The notes beneath the pieces were generated by a model. The model was given only the letters and a program-made list of their open reading frames with translations. It was not told where the DNA came from and did no database searches. The position numbers and the translations under genes are program-made. 64,000 bases of DNA from Deltaproteobacteria bacterium. Its GTDB lineage: Bacteria; Desulfobacterota; Binatia; UBA9968. This document shows, in pieces, positions 22,110 to 34,116 of the stretch. The stretch is from contig JACQUW010000180.1 of NCBI GenBank assembly GCA_016210115.1, positions 1-64,000 of the forward strand, written 5' to 3'. Positions within the stretch are counted from its first letter, which is position 1, and every line of letters starts with the position of its first letter.

Positions 22110-23136
22110 CTCTTACGAGGGTAGTAGATTTGGGGCGCAAGCGGCGCGTGGTGCGTGGGCGCAAGCTTCGGATCGATACCACGGTAACGGAGACCGACAT
22201 TCACTATCCCACCGACAGTGGGTTATTGGGGGATGCGGTGAGGGTCTTGTCGCGCACGATGAAGAGAATCGAGCGGGAGGTGGGAGATGTCGGAACGCGC
22301 TTACGGGATCGGACCCGGAGCGTTAAGTATCGACTGATTGAGATTGGGCGCTCGGCGATGAGAAAGAGCGAGGGAGCTTTGGCGCGGCGGACTGAGGCGT
22401 ATCGGAAGCTGATGGCGACAACGAACAAAGTACTGGAGCAGGCGAAGTGTTTTTCCGAGGAAGTGGCTGCGGGGGTGAAGCGAGCTTCGACGCCGCTGGG
22501 GCAGGTGTTGATTGAGGGATTGGGGAAGTATCTCGATCAGATGCACGGGTTAACGGTGCGAGTGCTCAAGCAGACCCAAGCCCGCGTGCTTGAGGGAAAT
22601 CGTCATTACGCGGACAAGCTCTACAGTGTTTTTGAGGTGCACACCGAAGCGATCCGCAAGGGAAAGCTATCGAAGCCGACGGAGTTTGGGAAGCTCGTGA
22701 AGACCCAGGAGGCGGAGCATCAGATCATCACGGACTATGAGATTTTTCTACAACGGCCGGCGGATCAGGAGCTTTCGATTCCAGCGATTGAGAAGCACCG
22801 GGAGATTTTTGGTCGGGTGCCGCAGTTGGTGGCCAGCGATGCAGGGTTTTTCAGTTTAGAGAACAAGCGTCAGGCAAAAGAGCTGGGAGTGAAGCGGGTG
22901 GCGGTTCCCAATAAGAAGGGTCGGGATCAGGGCCGATCCAAGGAGCAGAAGCAACGTTGGTTTCGCCGAGCGCAGCGTTGGCGGGTCGGATGCGAAGGGA
23001 GGATCAGTGTTCTCAAGAGAAGACATGGGTTGCGGAGGTCTCGTTACAGAGGGATGGATGGGATGGAAAGATGGGTTGGATGGGGCGTGATCGCCGACAA
23101 TTTGATTCATATCGGCAAACTTTTGCGCGCCACCGG
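22110..23136 (+). mobile_element. Remnant of an ISNCY-like insertion sequence, boundaries approximate
   Basis: Transposase-coding segment flanked by an exchanger fragment on the left and glycine-zipper homology on the right. Confidence 0.6.
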
Positions 23137-23371
23137 GACAGTGGGTGGTGCTGCTACGGGCGGTATACTGGGGGCCGCTGTTGGGCATCTCGGAGCGGGA
23201 GCGGCAGTCGGGGGTGCTCTCGGGCTTGGCGCCGGGGCGCTTATTGGGGATCGAATTCAAGCTTTGCAGCAACGACAAGCGGAGTTGGAGAAGCAGCTCA
23301 AGGCAGATGAAACCGAGCTAGAACGTCAACGGGAAGAGCTAGAACGAATCAAAAAGGAAAGCAAAGAGTAA
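22130..23371 (+). pseudogene. Chimeric ORF: 5'-truncated DDE transposase (ISNCY/IS1202-like) fused to a glycine-zipper/coiled-coil domain
   Basis: RGRKLRIDTTVTETDIHYPTDSGLLGDAVRVL...VGWGVIADNLIHIGKLL then GTVGGAATGGILGAAVGHLGAGAAVGGALGLGAGALIGDRIQ, homologous to 37599..37931. Confidence 0.8.
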
Positions 23372-23724
23372 TAGCCAGAGCACATGACTAAGCTTCGTTT
23401 TGCATTTTACATAAAATAGCTGCTGTTATTTGTCTTAACAGTGAGTTCCGGGCCACTGAGAGGTGGAATGCGCCATGAATTGCTCAGCCAGTGAGACTCC
23501 TCCGTGGGTGTGATCACACCGCGAAAACTCTCACGGGGTTATTCTCTCGATGCGCAAGGATGCACGGTCTCGCAATGTCTTCAATGGAGAAATCGGGAGC
23601 CAAGAATAATAAAGCGCAGGAAATGAATCAGGAGCCAGGCGATCATGGCTGAACAGCAAGATTCACGCCCTCTCTTCTGCCTGCAAGACATGCGCGTTTT
23701 ATCAATCAAGTACGCTGCTGGGAT

Positions 23725-24723
23725 TCATCTCATGTTGTATAGAGACAACAGGTTGAAAAAATAGACCGCCAAGATCGCCAGAGAATCCCAAGCAAACAAG
23801 GCCGGTTTCTCAGCCGCCCTGTAGGTCAGACCGATCACGGCGATGGAAAGAGCCACCATGGCGGACACGGCGCTCACAACGTGATTTCCGGATACGTGTG
23901 CGAGGAGCGGCCCAGCCGTATAAAAGAAGTCATCGATGGCCAGGACGAGGATATTGAACACGGTGCTGCCGAAAAGGTTTCCCACGGCCATATCCGCAGC
24001 CCCGATCGTGAGGGCGGAAACGGAAACCACGAGCTCGGGAAGGGTTGTCGACAGCGCTATAAAAACGCTCCCCACGAAAGTCTGGCCAAGACCGGTCCTT
24101 GCGGCGATCTCCGCGCCGAGATGGGGAAGGTACATCGCCGCCCCAATGATTAAAACGGCATTTACGCCGAACATGGTATAGGCCTTTGCCTTGGAAACAT
24201 GCCGGTATTGAACCTCTTCTGCCATCTCCTTGACGAATTCTGCTATGCGCCTCTTTTCATAGAAGAAGACCATCCTCATTGCCAAGAAATAGATGGCAAT
24301 CAAGATCAAACTGTTCACACCGATCCATCCAATCGAGGGAAGACTGGTACCAAGAAGAGTGCTAAGGCTCACGAGACCGAGAACTAGAATTCCAAACCCT
24401 GCAGTCAGGATATGTCCTTGATGAACTCTTGTCGAAATCGGCGCTGAGCCGCCGATCAAATCGAGCACGGGGATCATAAGGACGTTGAGCATGCACGCGC
24501 CTAGGATATTTCCCGCCGCAATATCCGGCAGATCAAAAAGGGCTACCGAGCTAATACCCGTGACCAACTCCGGCAGAGAAGTAACCGATGCCATGAGAAC
24601 CACTCCGATCCAGGTCCGCCCCAACCCCGTTTTTTCAGCGATGATGTCGCCGTATTTCGAGAGATGCGTGCCCGCGACAAGGATGGCCACCGTGCAGGCG
24701 ATAAACTGAAGCCAGAGAATCAT
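23725..24723 (-). CDS. Na+/Ca2+ exchanger (CaCA) family membrane protein
   Basis: Two alpha-repeats: ASVTSLPELVTGISSVALFDLPDIAAGNILGACM and ALSTTLPELVVSVSALTIGAADMAVGNLFGSTVFN. Confidence 0.92.
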   Translation of the reverse strand: MILWLQFIACTVAILVAGTHLSKYGDIIAEKTGLGRTWIGVVLMASVTSLPELVTGISSVALFDLPDIAAGNILGACMLNVLMIPVLDLIGGSAPISTRVHQGHILTAGFGILVLGLVSLSTLLGTSLPSIGWIGVNSLILIAIYFLAMRMVFFYEKRRIAEFVKEMAEEVQYRHVSKAKAYTMFGVNAVLIIGAAMYLPHLGAEIAARTGLGQTFVGSVFIALSTTLPELVVSVSALTIGAADMAVGNLFGSTVFNILVLAIDDFFYTAGPLLAHVSGNHVVSAVSAMVALSIAVIGLTYRAAEKPALFAWDSLAILAVYFFNLLSLYNMR

Positions 24724-24927
24724 GGGATGCCCCCCGCCGGCCTCGGTAAGCGAGCGCCTTCAAATTTGGCGGCCTTCACATCTATCACTGCGGCTCGCCC
24801 GATCCAACCCATTCCTGGATTGGCCCATCTTATCGCCCGCAAGCAACACTCGTTCTCCAGTTTACATGATATGGCGCTGCGGCCTCGGCCGACGCAAGTG
24901 AGGCAACATGGTTTTCTCTTCCCCGGC

Positions 24928-27627
<2,700 letters not shown>

Positions 27628-27796
27628 TTTCACTACCGCTCGCCGGACAACCGGCATTTCCGGGCCGGGCCCAAGGAAAAGAGAATTGAAGATCAGCTTC
27701 GGGCGCTTGCAAAAACAGCGGGAAAAAGGCCGCACACGGTGGACGCCGCGCATAGAGAGCTCTGCCTTGTGGGGCGGTGACCCTATGTCTAAACCT

Positions 27797-30499
27797 CTAT
27801 TCCGTCTCTGACCGATTTCTCTCGATCCGCACCGCGCAGGCCTTGAATTCCGGCGTTTCGGTAATCGGGTCGTAGGCGTCCACGGTAAGGACGTTCGTGA
27901 GAGTCTGCTCCGGAAAATGAAAACTCATAAACACCACGCCCACGGGTGACGTGTCGGTGACTTTGACAGGGACTTCGACCCGTCCACGCCGCGAAACAAC
28001 CGCCACCATTTCGCCATTGACGAGTTTCAGGTCCGCCGCATCCTGAGGATTCATTTCAACCCACTCATGCGGCACGAGGCGGTTAAATCCGATCGCCCGG
28101 CCTGTCTGCGTCCCCGTGTGATAAGTGGACCTCCTTCGTCCAGTAGTCAGAATCAATGGGTACTCTTCATCCGGAGGCTCAGCCACCGGCACATGAGGCA
28201 CGGTTTGAAAAGAGCCCTTGCCGGAGGAAAATTCGTCTCTATGCAGGTAAGGAGTGCCCGGATGATCCGGCGTCGGGCAAGGCCATTGAATCCCCTGGAG
28301 CTCAATCCGATCGTAGTTTATCCCCGCCAGGATGGGCGTGTTGCGGGCCAGCTCATCCCAAATGTGCGATGGGTGATCATAATGCATGGGATAGCCAAGC
28401 CGGGTCGCCAGTTCCGAAACAATGACCCAATCTGCTCTGGCTTGTCCCGGTGGCTCCACGGCCTTACGGATCCTCTGAACGCGCCGCTCCGTATTTGTGA
28501 AAGTGCCATCGGTCTCGGCAAAGCTTGCGGCTGGAAGAACCACGTGCGCCAGCCGGGCGGTGTCCGTCAGGAACAGATCCTGAACCACGAGGAATTCCAC
28601 CGCCTCCAATGCACGACGTGTCTTGCTCGCGTGCGCGTCGGAGACTACTGTATTTTCACCCATGATGTAGACTGCTCTCACTTTACCTTTGAGGATCTCA
28701 TCGATGGCGGCGATTTTGGTGATGCCGGGGTTGGGGTCGAGTTTCACTCCCCATGCCGTCTCCCAGCGCGCTCTCGCCTCGTCCACGCCTGTCCGCTGGT
28801 ACCCGGGAAGATAATCGGGCATACAGCCGACATCCCCCGCTCCCTGGACATTGTTTTGTCCGCGCAGAGGATTTACGCCGGCGTTGGGCACCCCGAAGTT
28901 TCCGCAAAGAAGCGCGAGGTTTGCCAGAGACTGGACGTTGTGCACGCCGCAGGAGTGCTCCGTGATTCCCAGGGTGTAAATAATGGCAGCCCTTTCAGCG
29001 CGCGCGTACTCTCGCGCCGCCGCCGTGATCTCCTCCCGGGGAACTCCCGTAATCTGCTCGGCGTAAGCGGGGGTGTAGCTCTTCAGAAATTCACGCAGAT
29101 CATCGAATCCTTTTGTGCGCGCGGCGACGTATTCCCGATCGTAAAGCTCTTCCTCGATAATGAGGCGCGCCATGGCGTTGAAAAGCGCGATGTCGCTGCC
29201 GACCTTGAGGCGAAGCCAACGATGAGCAAAGCTCACGAGCTCTATCCTGCGCGGATCGACCACAAGAAGCTTCGACCCTTTGGCGACAGCCTTCTTTACG
29301 CGCAAACCAATCACCGGATGGGCTTCGGTCGTGTTCGTGCCCACGGCCAGAATGAGAGGCGCTTCCTCGAGTTCCGCGATCGAGTTGCTCATCGCGCCCC
29401 TTCCTATCATGACCGCCAGACCGGCGACCGTGGGGGCGTGTCAGGTGCGCGCGCAATTGTCGATGTTGTTGCTCCCGATCACTGCGCGAGCAAACTTCTG
29501 CATCAGGTAATTGCTCTCGCTCGTGCCGCGCGAGGAACTCCAGAACGCAAAGGCCCCGCCTCCCGATTCTCTTTTTATCTGAGAGAATTTCGCGGCGATC
29601 AGCTCATAGGCCTCATCCCACGAAGCCTCTGACAACCGCCCGTTCTTGCGTATCAGCGGCGTAGTCAGCCTGTCCGGGCTGTGAATAAAGTCGACCCCAA
29701 ATTGCCCCTTGACGCAGAGCGAGCCCTGGTTGGCCGGAGCCGTCCAATCCGGTGTAACCCCGATAACCTTCTCCTTGGCCACATGCACGTTGATGCCGCA
29801 GCCGGTGCCGCAAAAGGGGCAGATCGTGCGTACCCGAGTCACCTCCTCGGCTCGCGCCTTCCCGAGCATCTTTTTGTCCATCAGCGCGCTGGTCGGGCAC
29901 GTTTGAACACACTGGCCGCAGAAAGTACACGGGCTCTCAAGAAGGCCCGTATCGAACGGCGTGGCGATCCGGCTCCGGAATCCGCGCCCCGCCGGAATGA
30001 TCGCATGGGCCTGTTCCACTTCTCCGCAAACCCTGGTGCAGCGATAACAATAAATGCAGCGGGAATAATCGCGGACAATAAACGGGTTGGCATCATCCAG
30101 GCGGCGCCCGCTGGTTGTCCCGTGGTATGAGCCGGTGTCCACCTCGTATTCCCGGGTAAGACGATGAAGCTCGCACGGCCCGATTTCAATGCATTTAGCG
30201 CAATCGCCGGCAGGATTTTCGGAGGCGACGAGCTTCAGAATTGTCCTGCGCCAATCGCGCAGCGCCGGATCTTCGGTAATGACTTCCATACCGTCCTGAA
30301 TCGCCTGAGCGCACGACGCCACGGGACGCCCCCGGCCTTTGATCTTAACGATGCAAAGACGGCAAGTCCCCGATGGCTGGACGCGGCGGTCATAGCAGAG
30401 CGTGGGAATGCGAATTCCGGCCTTCCTAGCCGCCTCCAGAATCGCGTCGCCGGATTCCACTCGCACAAGCTTGCCGTCAATGACAGCCGAGCCGCTCAT
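27797..30499 (-). CDS. fdhA: Formate dehydrogenase catalytic subunit, selenoprotein (UGA at 29441-29443 = Sec)
   Basis: ORFs 29441..30499 and 27797..29410 share one frame across one TGA: [37 protein letters not shown], cf. E. coli FdhF CARV-U-HGPSVAGL. N-terminal 2Fe-2S and ferredoxin-like Cys clusters precede the Mo/W domain. Confidence 0.95.
29413..29429 (-). promoter_or_regulatory. Candidate SECIS hairpin of fdhA
   Basis: UGA-CACGCCCCCAC-GGUCGCCGGUCUGGCGG: CGCC/GGCG stem with GGUCU apical loop, 11 nt after UGA, same position and loop as E. coli fdhF. Confidence 0.75.
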
Positions 30500-31392
30500 G
30501 ATTTTTCCTCATGACTCTCTTGATTGCGGAGATAAATGAACCAATAGACCAGCCCTACCAAAACACCGCCTCCTATGACATTCCCCACCGTAGCGGCAGC
30601 CAGATTCCGCCAGAAGCCGCTCCAGGTCAGCCCGGCCAGTTGATGGGAAGAGATGCCGGCAGCCTGAGAGACCGCCGGCTCCTGTGAGAGGAGCAAACCC
30701 AAAGGGATGAAGTACATATTGGCGACGCTGTGCTCGAATCCGCCGGCCACAAACGCGGCGATCGGAAAGACGATCCCGAAAACCTTGTCGACAACGCTCC
30801 GGCCTCCCGCAGCCAGCCAGACAGCGAGACAGACCAGAGCATTGGCCAGGATTCCTCGCACCAGAGCCACGAAGAAAGGGAGATGCACTTTCGCCGTTGC
30901 GATGGCGACCGCGGTTCCCCCGACCGCGGCGCGGTCCTGGTCCCACCAACGACCATAGTAGACCATGAGAACAATACTCAAAGCGCCGATGAAGTTGCCG
31001 ATGTAAACAAGTCCCCAATTGCGCAACAGATCTCTCGCCGAGATGCGCCCGCCAATCCAGCTCATGACGATGAGATTGTTACCCGTGAAAAGCTCTGCTC
31101 CTGCCACGATGACCAATATGAGCCCCAGTGAGAAAACCAATCCTGATAACACGCGCGTCGGCCCGAATCCCAAATTTGATCCTGTGCTTGCAAGCGTGGA
31201 GAATACGCCTCCCAGAGCAATGAAGCAGCCTGCCAGAACTCCCAGGGCCAGGGTAGTCAACGCCGGGGCCTTCGCTTTGGTCACGCCCCTTGAGTCAATG
31301 AGACTGGCGATCTCGGCAGGGGTATAATGGTCGATCCCGGTCATGGGGTGTCGAGGACCAGGGTTCCGATTTCGCTCGCTCATAGAAAACAA
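30496..31392 (-). CDS. focA: FocA/NirC formate/nitrite channel
   Basis: FNT signatures: FIALGGVFST, AELFTGNNLIVM, NWGLVYIGNFIGAL; overlaps both fdh genes. Confidence 0.9.
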   Translation of the reverse strand: MFSMSERNRNPGPRHPMTGIDHYTPAEIASLIDSRGVTKAKAPALTTLALGVLAGCFIALGGVFSTLASTGSNLGFGPTRVLSGLVFSLGLILVIVAGAELFTGNNLIVMSWIGGRISARDLLRNWGLVYIGNFIGALSIVLMVYYGRWWDQDRAAVGGTAVAIATAKVHLPFFVALVRGILANALVCLAVWLAAGGRSVVDKVFGIVFPIAAFVAGGFEHSVANMYFIPLGLLLSQEPAVSQAAGISSHQLAGLTWSGFWRNLAAATVGNVIGGGVLVGLVYWFIYLRNQESHEEKS

Positions 31393-33038
31393 ATTCCAGC
31401 CGGGCAGCGTCGCTCTTCCAGGTGCTGCTTCACCTCATCCGAGAAGAATTTAAATGCTCCCTTCACCACGAGCGGAGCGCTCTGGCCGAGACCACAGGCA
31501 GAAGCGCTCATCATGACAGACCCGATCTCCTCCATCTTTTCCAAGACGTTCCGCGGAAGAAGCGCCCGTCCCGTCAACCCGTCCAGCAACTCACGGAGTC
31601 GAACAGTGCCGATCCGGCAGGGATAACATTTGCCGCAGCTTTCCGATTCGTAAAACAGCATGCACGCGCGGGCGAAGTCGACGACGCAGCAGCTATCGTC
31701 AAGGACGACGACTCCGCCGGAACCCAAAAAGACGCCCTGTTTTTGAGGCGCGTGATAATCCAGAGAAAGCTCCAGGGAAGCGGCGCTCAGCATGCCGCCG
31801 GATATACCTCCCAGCGTGAAGCCTTTGACCGTGTGATCCGGCGCAGGGCCACCGGCATAGCTGAAGATCAGCTCTCTCGCCGTTATCCCGAGTGGGAGCT
31901 CGTAATTTCCCGGTCTCTTCACTTTGCCCGAAACAGAATAGATCTTGGTTCCGGCGTTCTCTCCTTTGCCCAGCGAGCGATACCAGCCGGCTCCTCTCGC
32001 CAAAATCGCAGGCACCGAACAGAGGGTCTCCACGTTGTTGATGACCGTTGGCTTTCCCCACAGGCCTTCGGTCGTGGGAAAGGGCGGCCTTTCTCTGGGC
32101 CAGGGCCGGTGTCCTTCAAGGGAGTTCAATAGCGCCGTCTCTTCACCACAGACATAAGAGCCCGCGCCCCGAGCGATGTGAAATTCAAAGGCAAAACCAG
32201 AGCCTCCCGCATCGGCTCCGAGCAGTCCTGCTCCTTCCGCCTCTTCAATCGCGCTGCGCAGCACCTCCAGCGCCTCCGGGTATTCATACCGGAGATAAAT
32301 GATGCCGGTGCCGGCTCCAACCAGGTAACCGCAAATCGCCATCGCTTCCAATAGGAGATGGGGCTGTAAATGAATTAGCGGCCGATCCTTAAATGTCCCT
32401 GGCTCTCCTTCATCGGCGTTACAGATAACATACTTCGGACTCGCGCCGGCGCTGCGAGCCGCCTGCCATTTCTGCGCTAAAGGAAATCCCGCGCCGCCGC
32501 GGCCGACCAGCCCGCTGGCCTTCAACTCGTCGAGCGCATTGCCCGCATCAGCCTCATTGAGTAACCTGAGCAAAACGTCAAAGCCGCCGTTTTCTCGATA
32601 ATGCTTCAGCGATTGGGGCTTGTTGGAATTGATTCCGCGAAACAGGACCTGCTCGGTATCTACCGACTCAGGGAGACGAAAAACACCGTGATGCTCCTTG
32701 TCGGCAAAAAATCGTCCCAGGCTATATTCGGCCACGGGTTGGTCGCAGAGACCAGGGCAGGCGATGGCGCGCATCTCCTGCGGATCGCTCTTTGCCATTC
32801 CAGGCAAAGAGCAAACCGGACCGCCACACCTGCCCTTCACCTTCGATCTTTGCTCATCAAAGGAGAAGTAATGATAGAAGGTCGCCGCGCTGTAAATATC
32901 TGCAATCGGCACCTTCAACTGAGCAGCAAGCTTCTCCAGCGTCTCTCTTCTAAGAAATCCGTCTCGCGCTTGAGCTTCGTGGAGAGCAGTTAGCAAACCG
33001 GCGGCTCGATCGCCTTTTGTGATCGGGGATTGGCTCAT
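31380..33038 (-). CDS. NAD-dependent formate dehydrogenase NuoE/NuoF-like fused subunit
   Basis: NuoE-like 2Fe-2S N-terminus; NuoF FMN/NADH motifs (GLVGRGGAGFPLAQKW, GAYVCGEETAL-like, ESCGKCYPCRIGT). Confidence 0.93.
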   Translation of the reverse strand: MSQSPITKGDRAAGLLTALHEAQARDGFLRRETLEKLAAQLKVPIADIYSAATFYHYFSFDEQRSKVKGRCGGPVCSLPGMAKSDPQEMRAIACPGLCDQPVAEYSLGRFFADKEHHGVFRLPESVDTEQVLFRGINSNKPQSLKHYRENGGFDVLLRLLNEADAGNALDELKASGLVGRGGAGFPLAQKWQAARSAGASPKYVICNADEGEPGTFKDRPLIHLQPHLLLEAMAICGYLVGAGTGIIYLRYEYPEALEVLRSAIEEAEGAGLLGADAGGSGFAFEFHIARGAGSYVCGEETALLNSLEGHRPWPRERPPFPTTEGLWGKPTVINNVETLCSVPAILARGAGWYRSLGKGENAGTKIYSVSGKVKRPGNYELPLGITARELIFSYAGGPAPDHTVKGFTLGGISGGMLSAASLELSLDYHAPQKQGVFLGSGGVVVLDDSCCVVDFARACMLFYESESCGKCYPCRIGTVRLRELLDGLTGRALLPRNVLEKMEEIGSVMMSASACGLGQSAPLVVKGAFKFFSDEVKQHLEERRCPAGICFL

Positions 33039-33118
33039 CCGTTCCTTCTTGAAACGCGACCCGCGCTTAGGGAAGTTTTCTCATTCATACATTCATTGTC
33101 CGTTAATGAATCCAACGG

Positions 33119-33970
33119 TCAAGTCCCTGGTTGTGCGCGAATGACTAACACAGGATCTCCCGAGTACCGGACTACCCGATCGGTCACGCTGCCCAAAACC
33201 CAGCGCCCGATCCCCGTCCGGCCATGGGTGGAGATCGCTACCAGGCTTTCGGGGGTATCTTGCGCAATTTCGACGATTTCCTCCGCGGCTTTACCGCGAG
33301 GCACCAGATAGGAGACAGCTCGCACGCCCTCGGCTTTAAGCTGCCTTGCCTTTTCCCTGAGATAGCTTGTGGCCTCTTCTCTGAATTCTTCTACAACCCA
33401 CTCCAACTGGGACAACGTCTCATAAGAGGGCAAATCATAGACGCGCACAAGAACCATCTCGAGCAACAGTCTGGCTGCTACTTCCATCGCATAAGGCAGG
33501 ACCAGCTCAGCCAGGTGGGAACCATCCAAGGGCACAATGAGCTTTTTCAAGGCTGCTTCGCCGGCAGTGGTCTCTCTGTCTCTGCCTCGCACCAGCAGCA
33601 GCGGGTTAGTGGCTCCCTGAAGAACCTTTTCCGCGACGCTGCCGAGAAGCCAGCGCCTAACCCCTGAGCGACCGTGGGTGCCCATGACAATTAACGTGCC
33701 CGCCTGCTCTGCCCTGTCCAGGATAGCCTCCGCGGGCTTCCCCAGCCGCAACGTGCAAATTGTGCTTGCATTGTTCGAAAACGTGTGCGCAATCGTTTCA
33801 AGATATTCCAAACCTCGCGACGGGGGCGAAGACGCAGCGGGTAGGTCGGAATCATTGACCCGCAAGAGCTCAACGGATAGCTTCAGCGAATTGGCCAGCA
33901 AGCGAGCGTATGGTAGGACTGTTTCTGATACGGAAGATCCGTCCAGTGGAACCAAGATTTTGCTGTACAT
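33119..33970 (-). CDS. Universal stress protein, two Usp domains
   Basis: MYSKILVPLDGSSVSETVLPYA... and second KLIVPLDGSHLAE...; ATG at 33970 with GGAGA. Confidence 0.92.
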   Translation of the reverse strand: MYSKILVPLDGSSVSETVLPYARLLANSLKLSVELLRVNDSDLPAASSPPSRGLEYLETIAHTFSNNASTICTLRLGKPAEAILDRAEQAGTLIVMGTHGRSGVRRWLLGSVAEKVLQGATNPLLLVRGRDRETTAGEAALKKLIVPLDGSHLAELVLPYAMEVAARLLLEMVLVRVYDLPSYETLSQLEWVVEEFREEATSYLREKARQLKAEGVRAVSYLVPRGKAAEEIVEIAQDTPESLVAISTHGRTGIGRWVLGSVTDRVVRYSGDPVLVIRAQPGT

Positions 33971-33997
33971 CTTATCTCTCCTGCTCGCGTGCAGATC

Positions 33998-34012
33998 GCA
34001 AAAATCATGCCT
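33998..34012 (-). promoter_or_regulatory. sigma-54 -24/-12 candidate AGGCATGATTTTTGC
   Basis: GG-N10-GC, upstream of Usp gene 33119..33970. Confidence 0.65.
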
Positions 34013-34116
34013 TGCTTTTTCGGCGGGAAGGGCCAATATTTTCTTGGATAAAAAAGCTCGATTGTCTGTATCTCTTTTCTCATTCATGAGAAGCGCAAGC
34101 AGAACGGAGGCCGATT

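Noticed and set aside
28067-29632. 521-aa plus-strand ORF
   Set aside because: Fully antisense to the Sec-formate dehydrogenase, low-complexity shadow ORF composition; no domain recognised.
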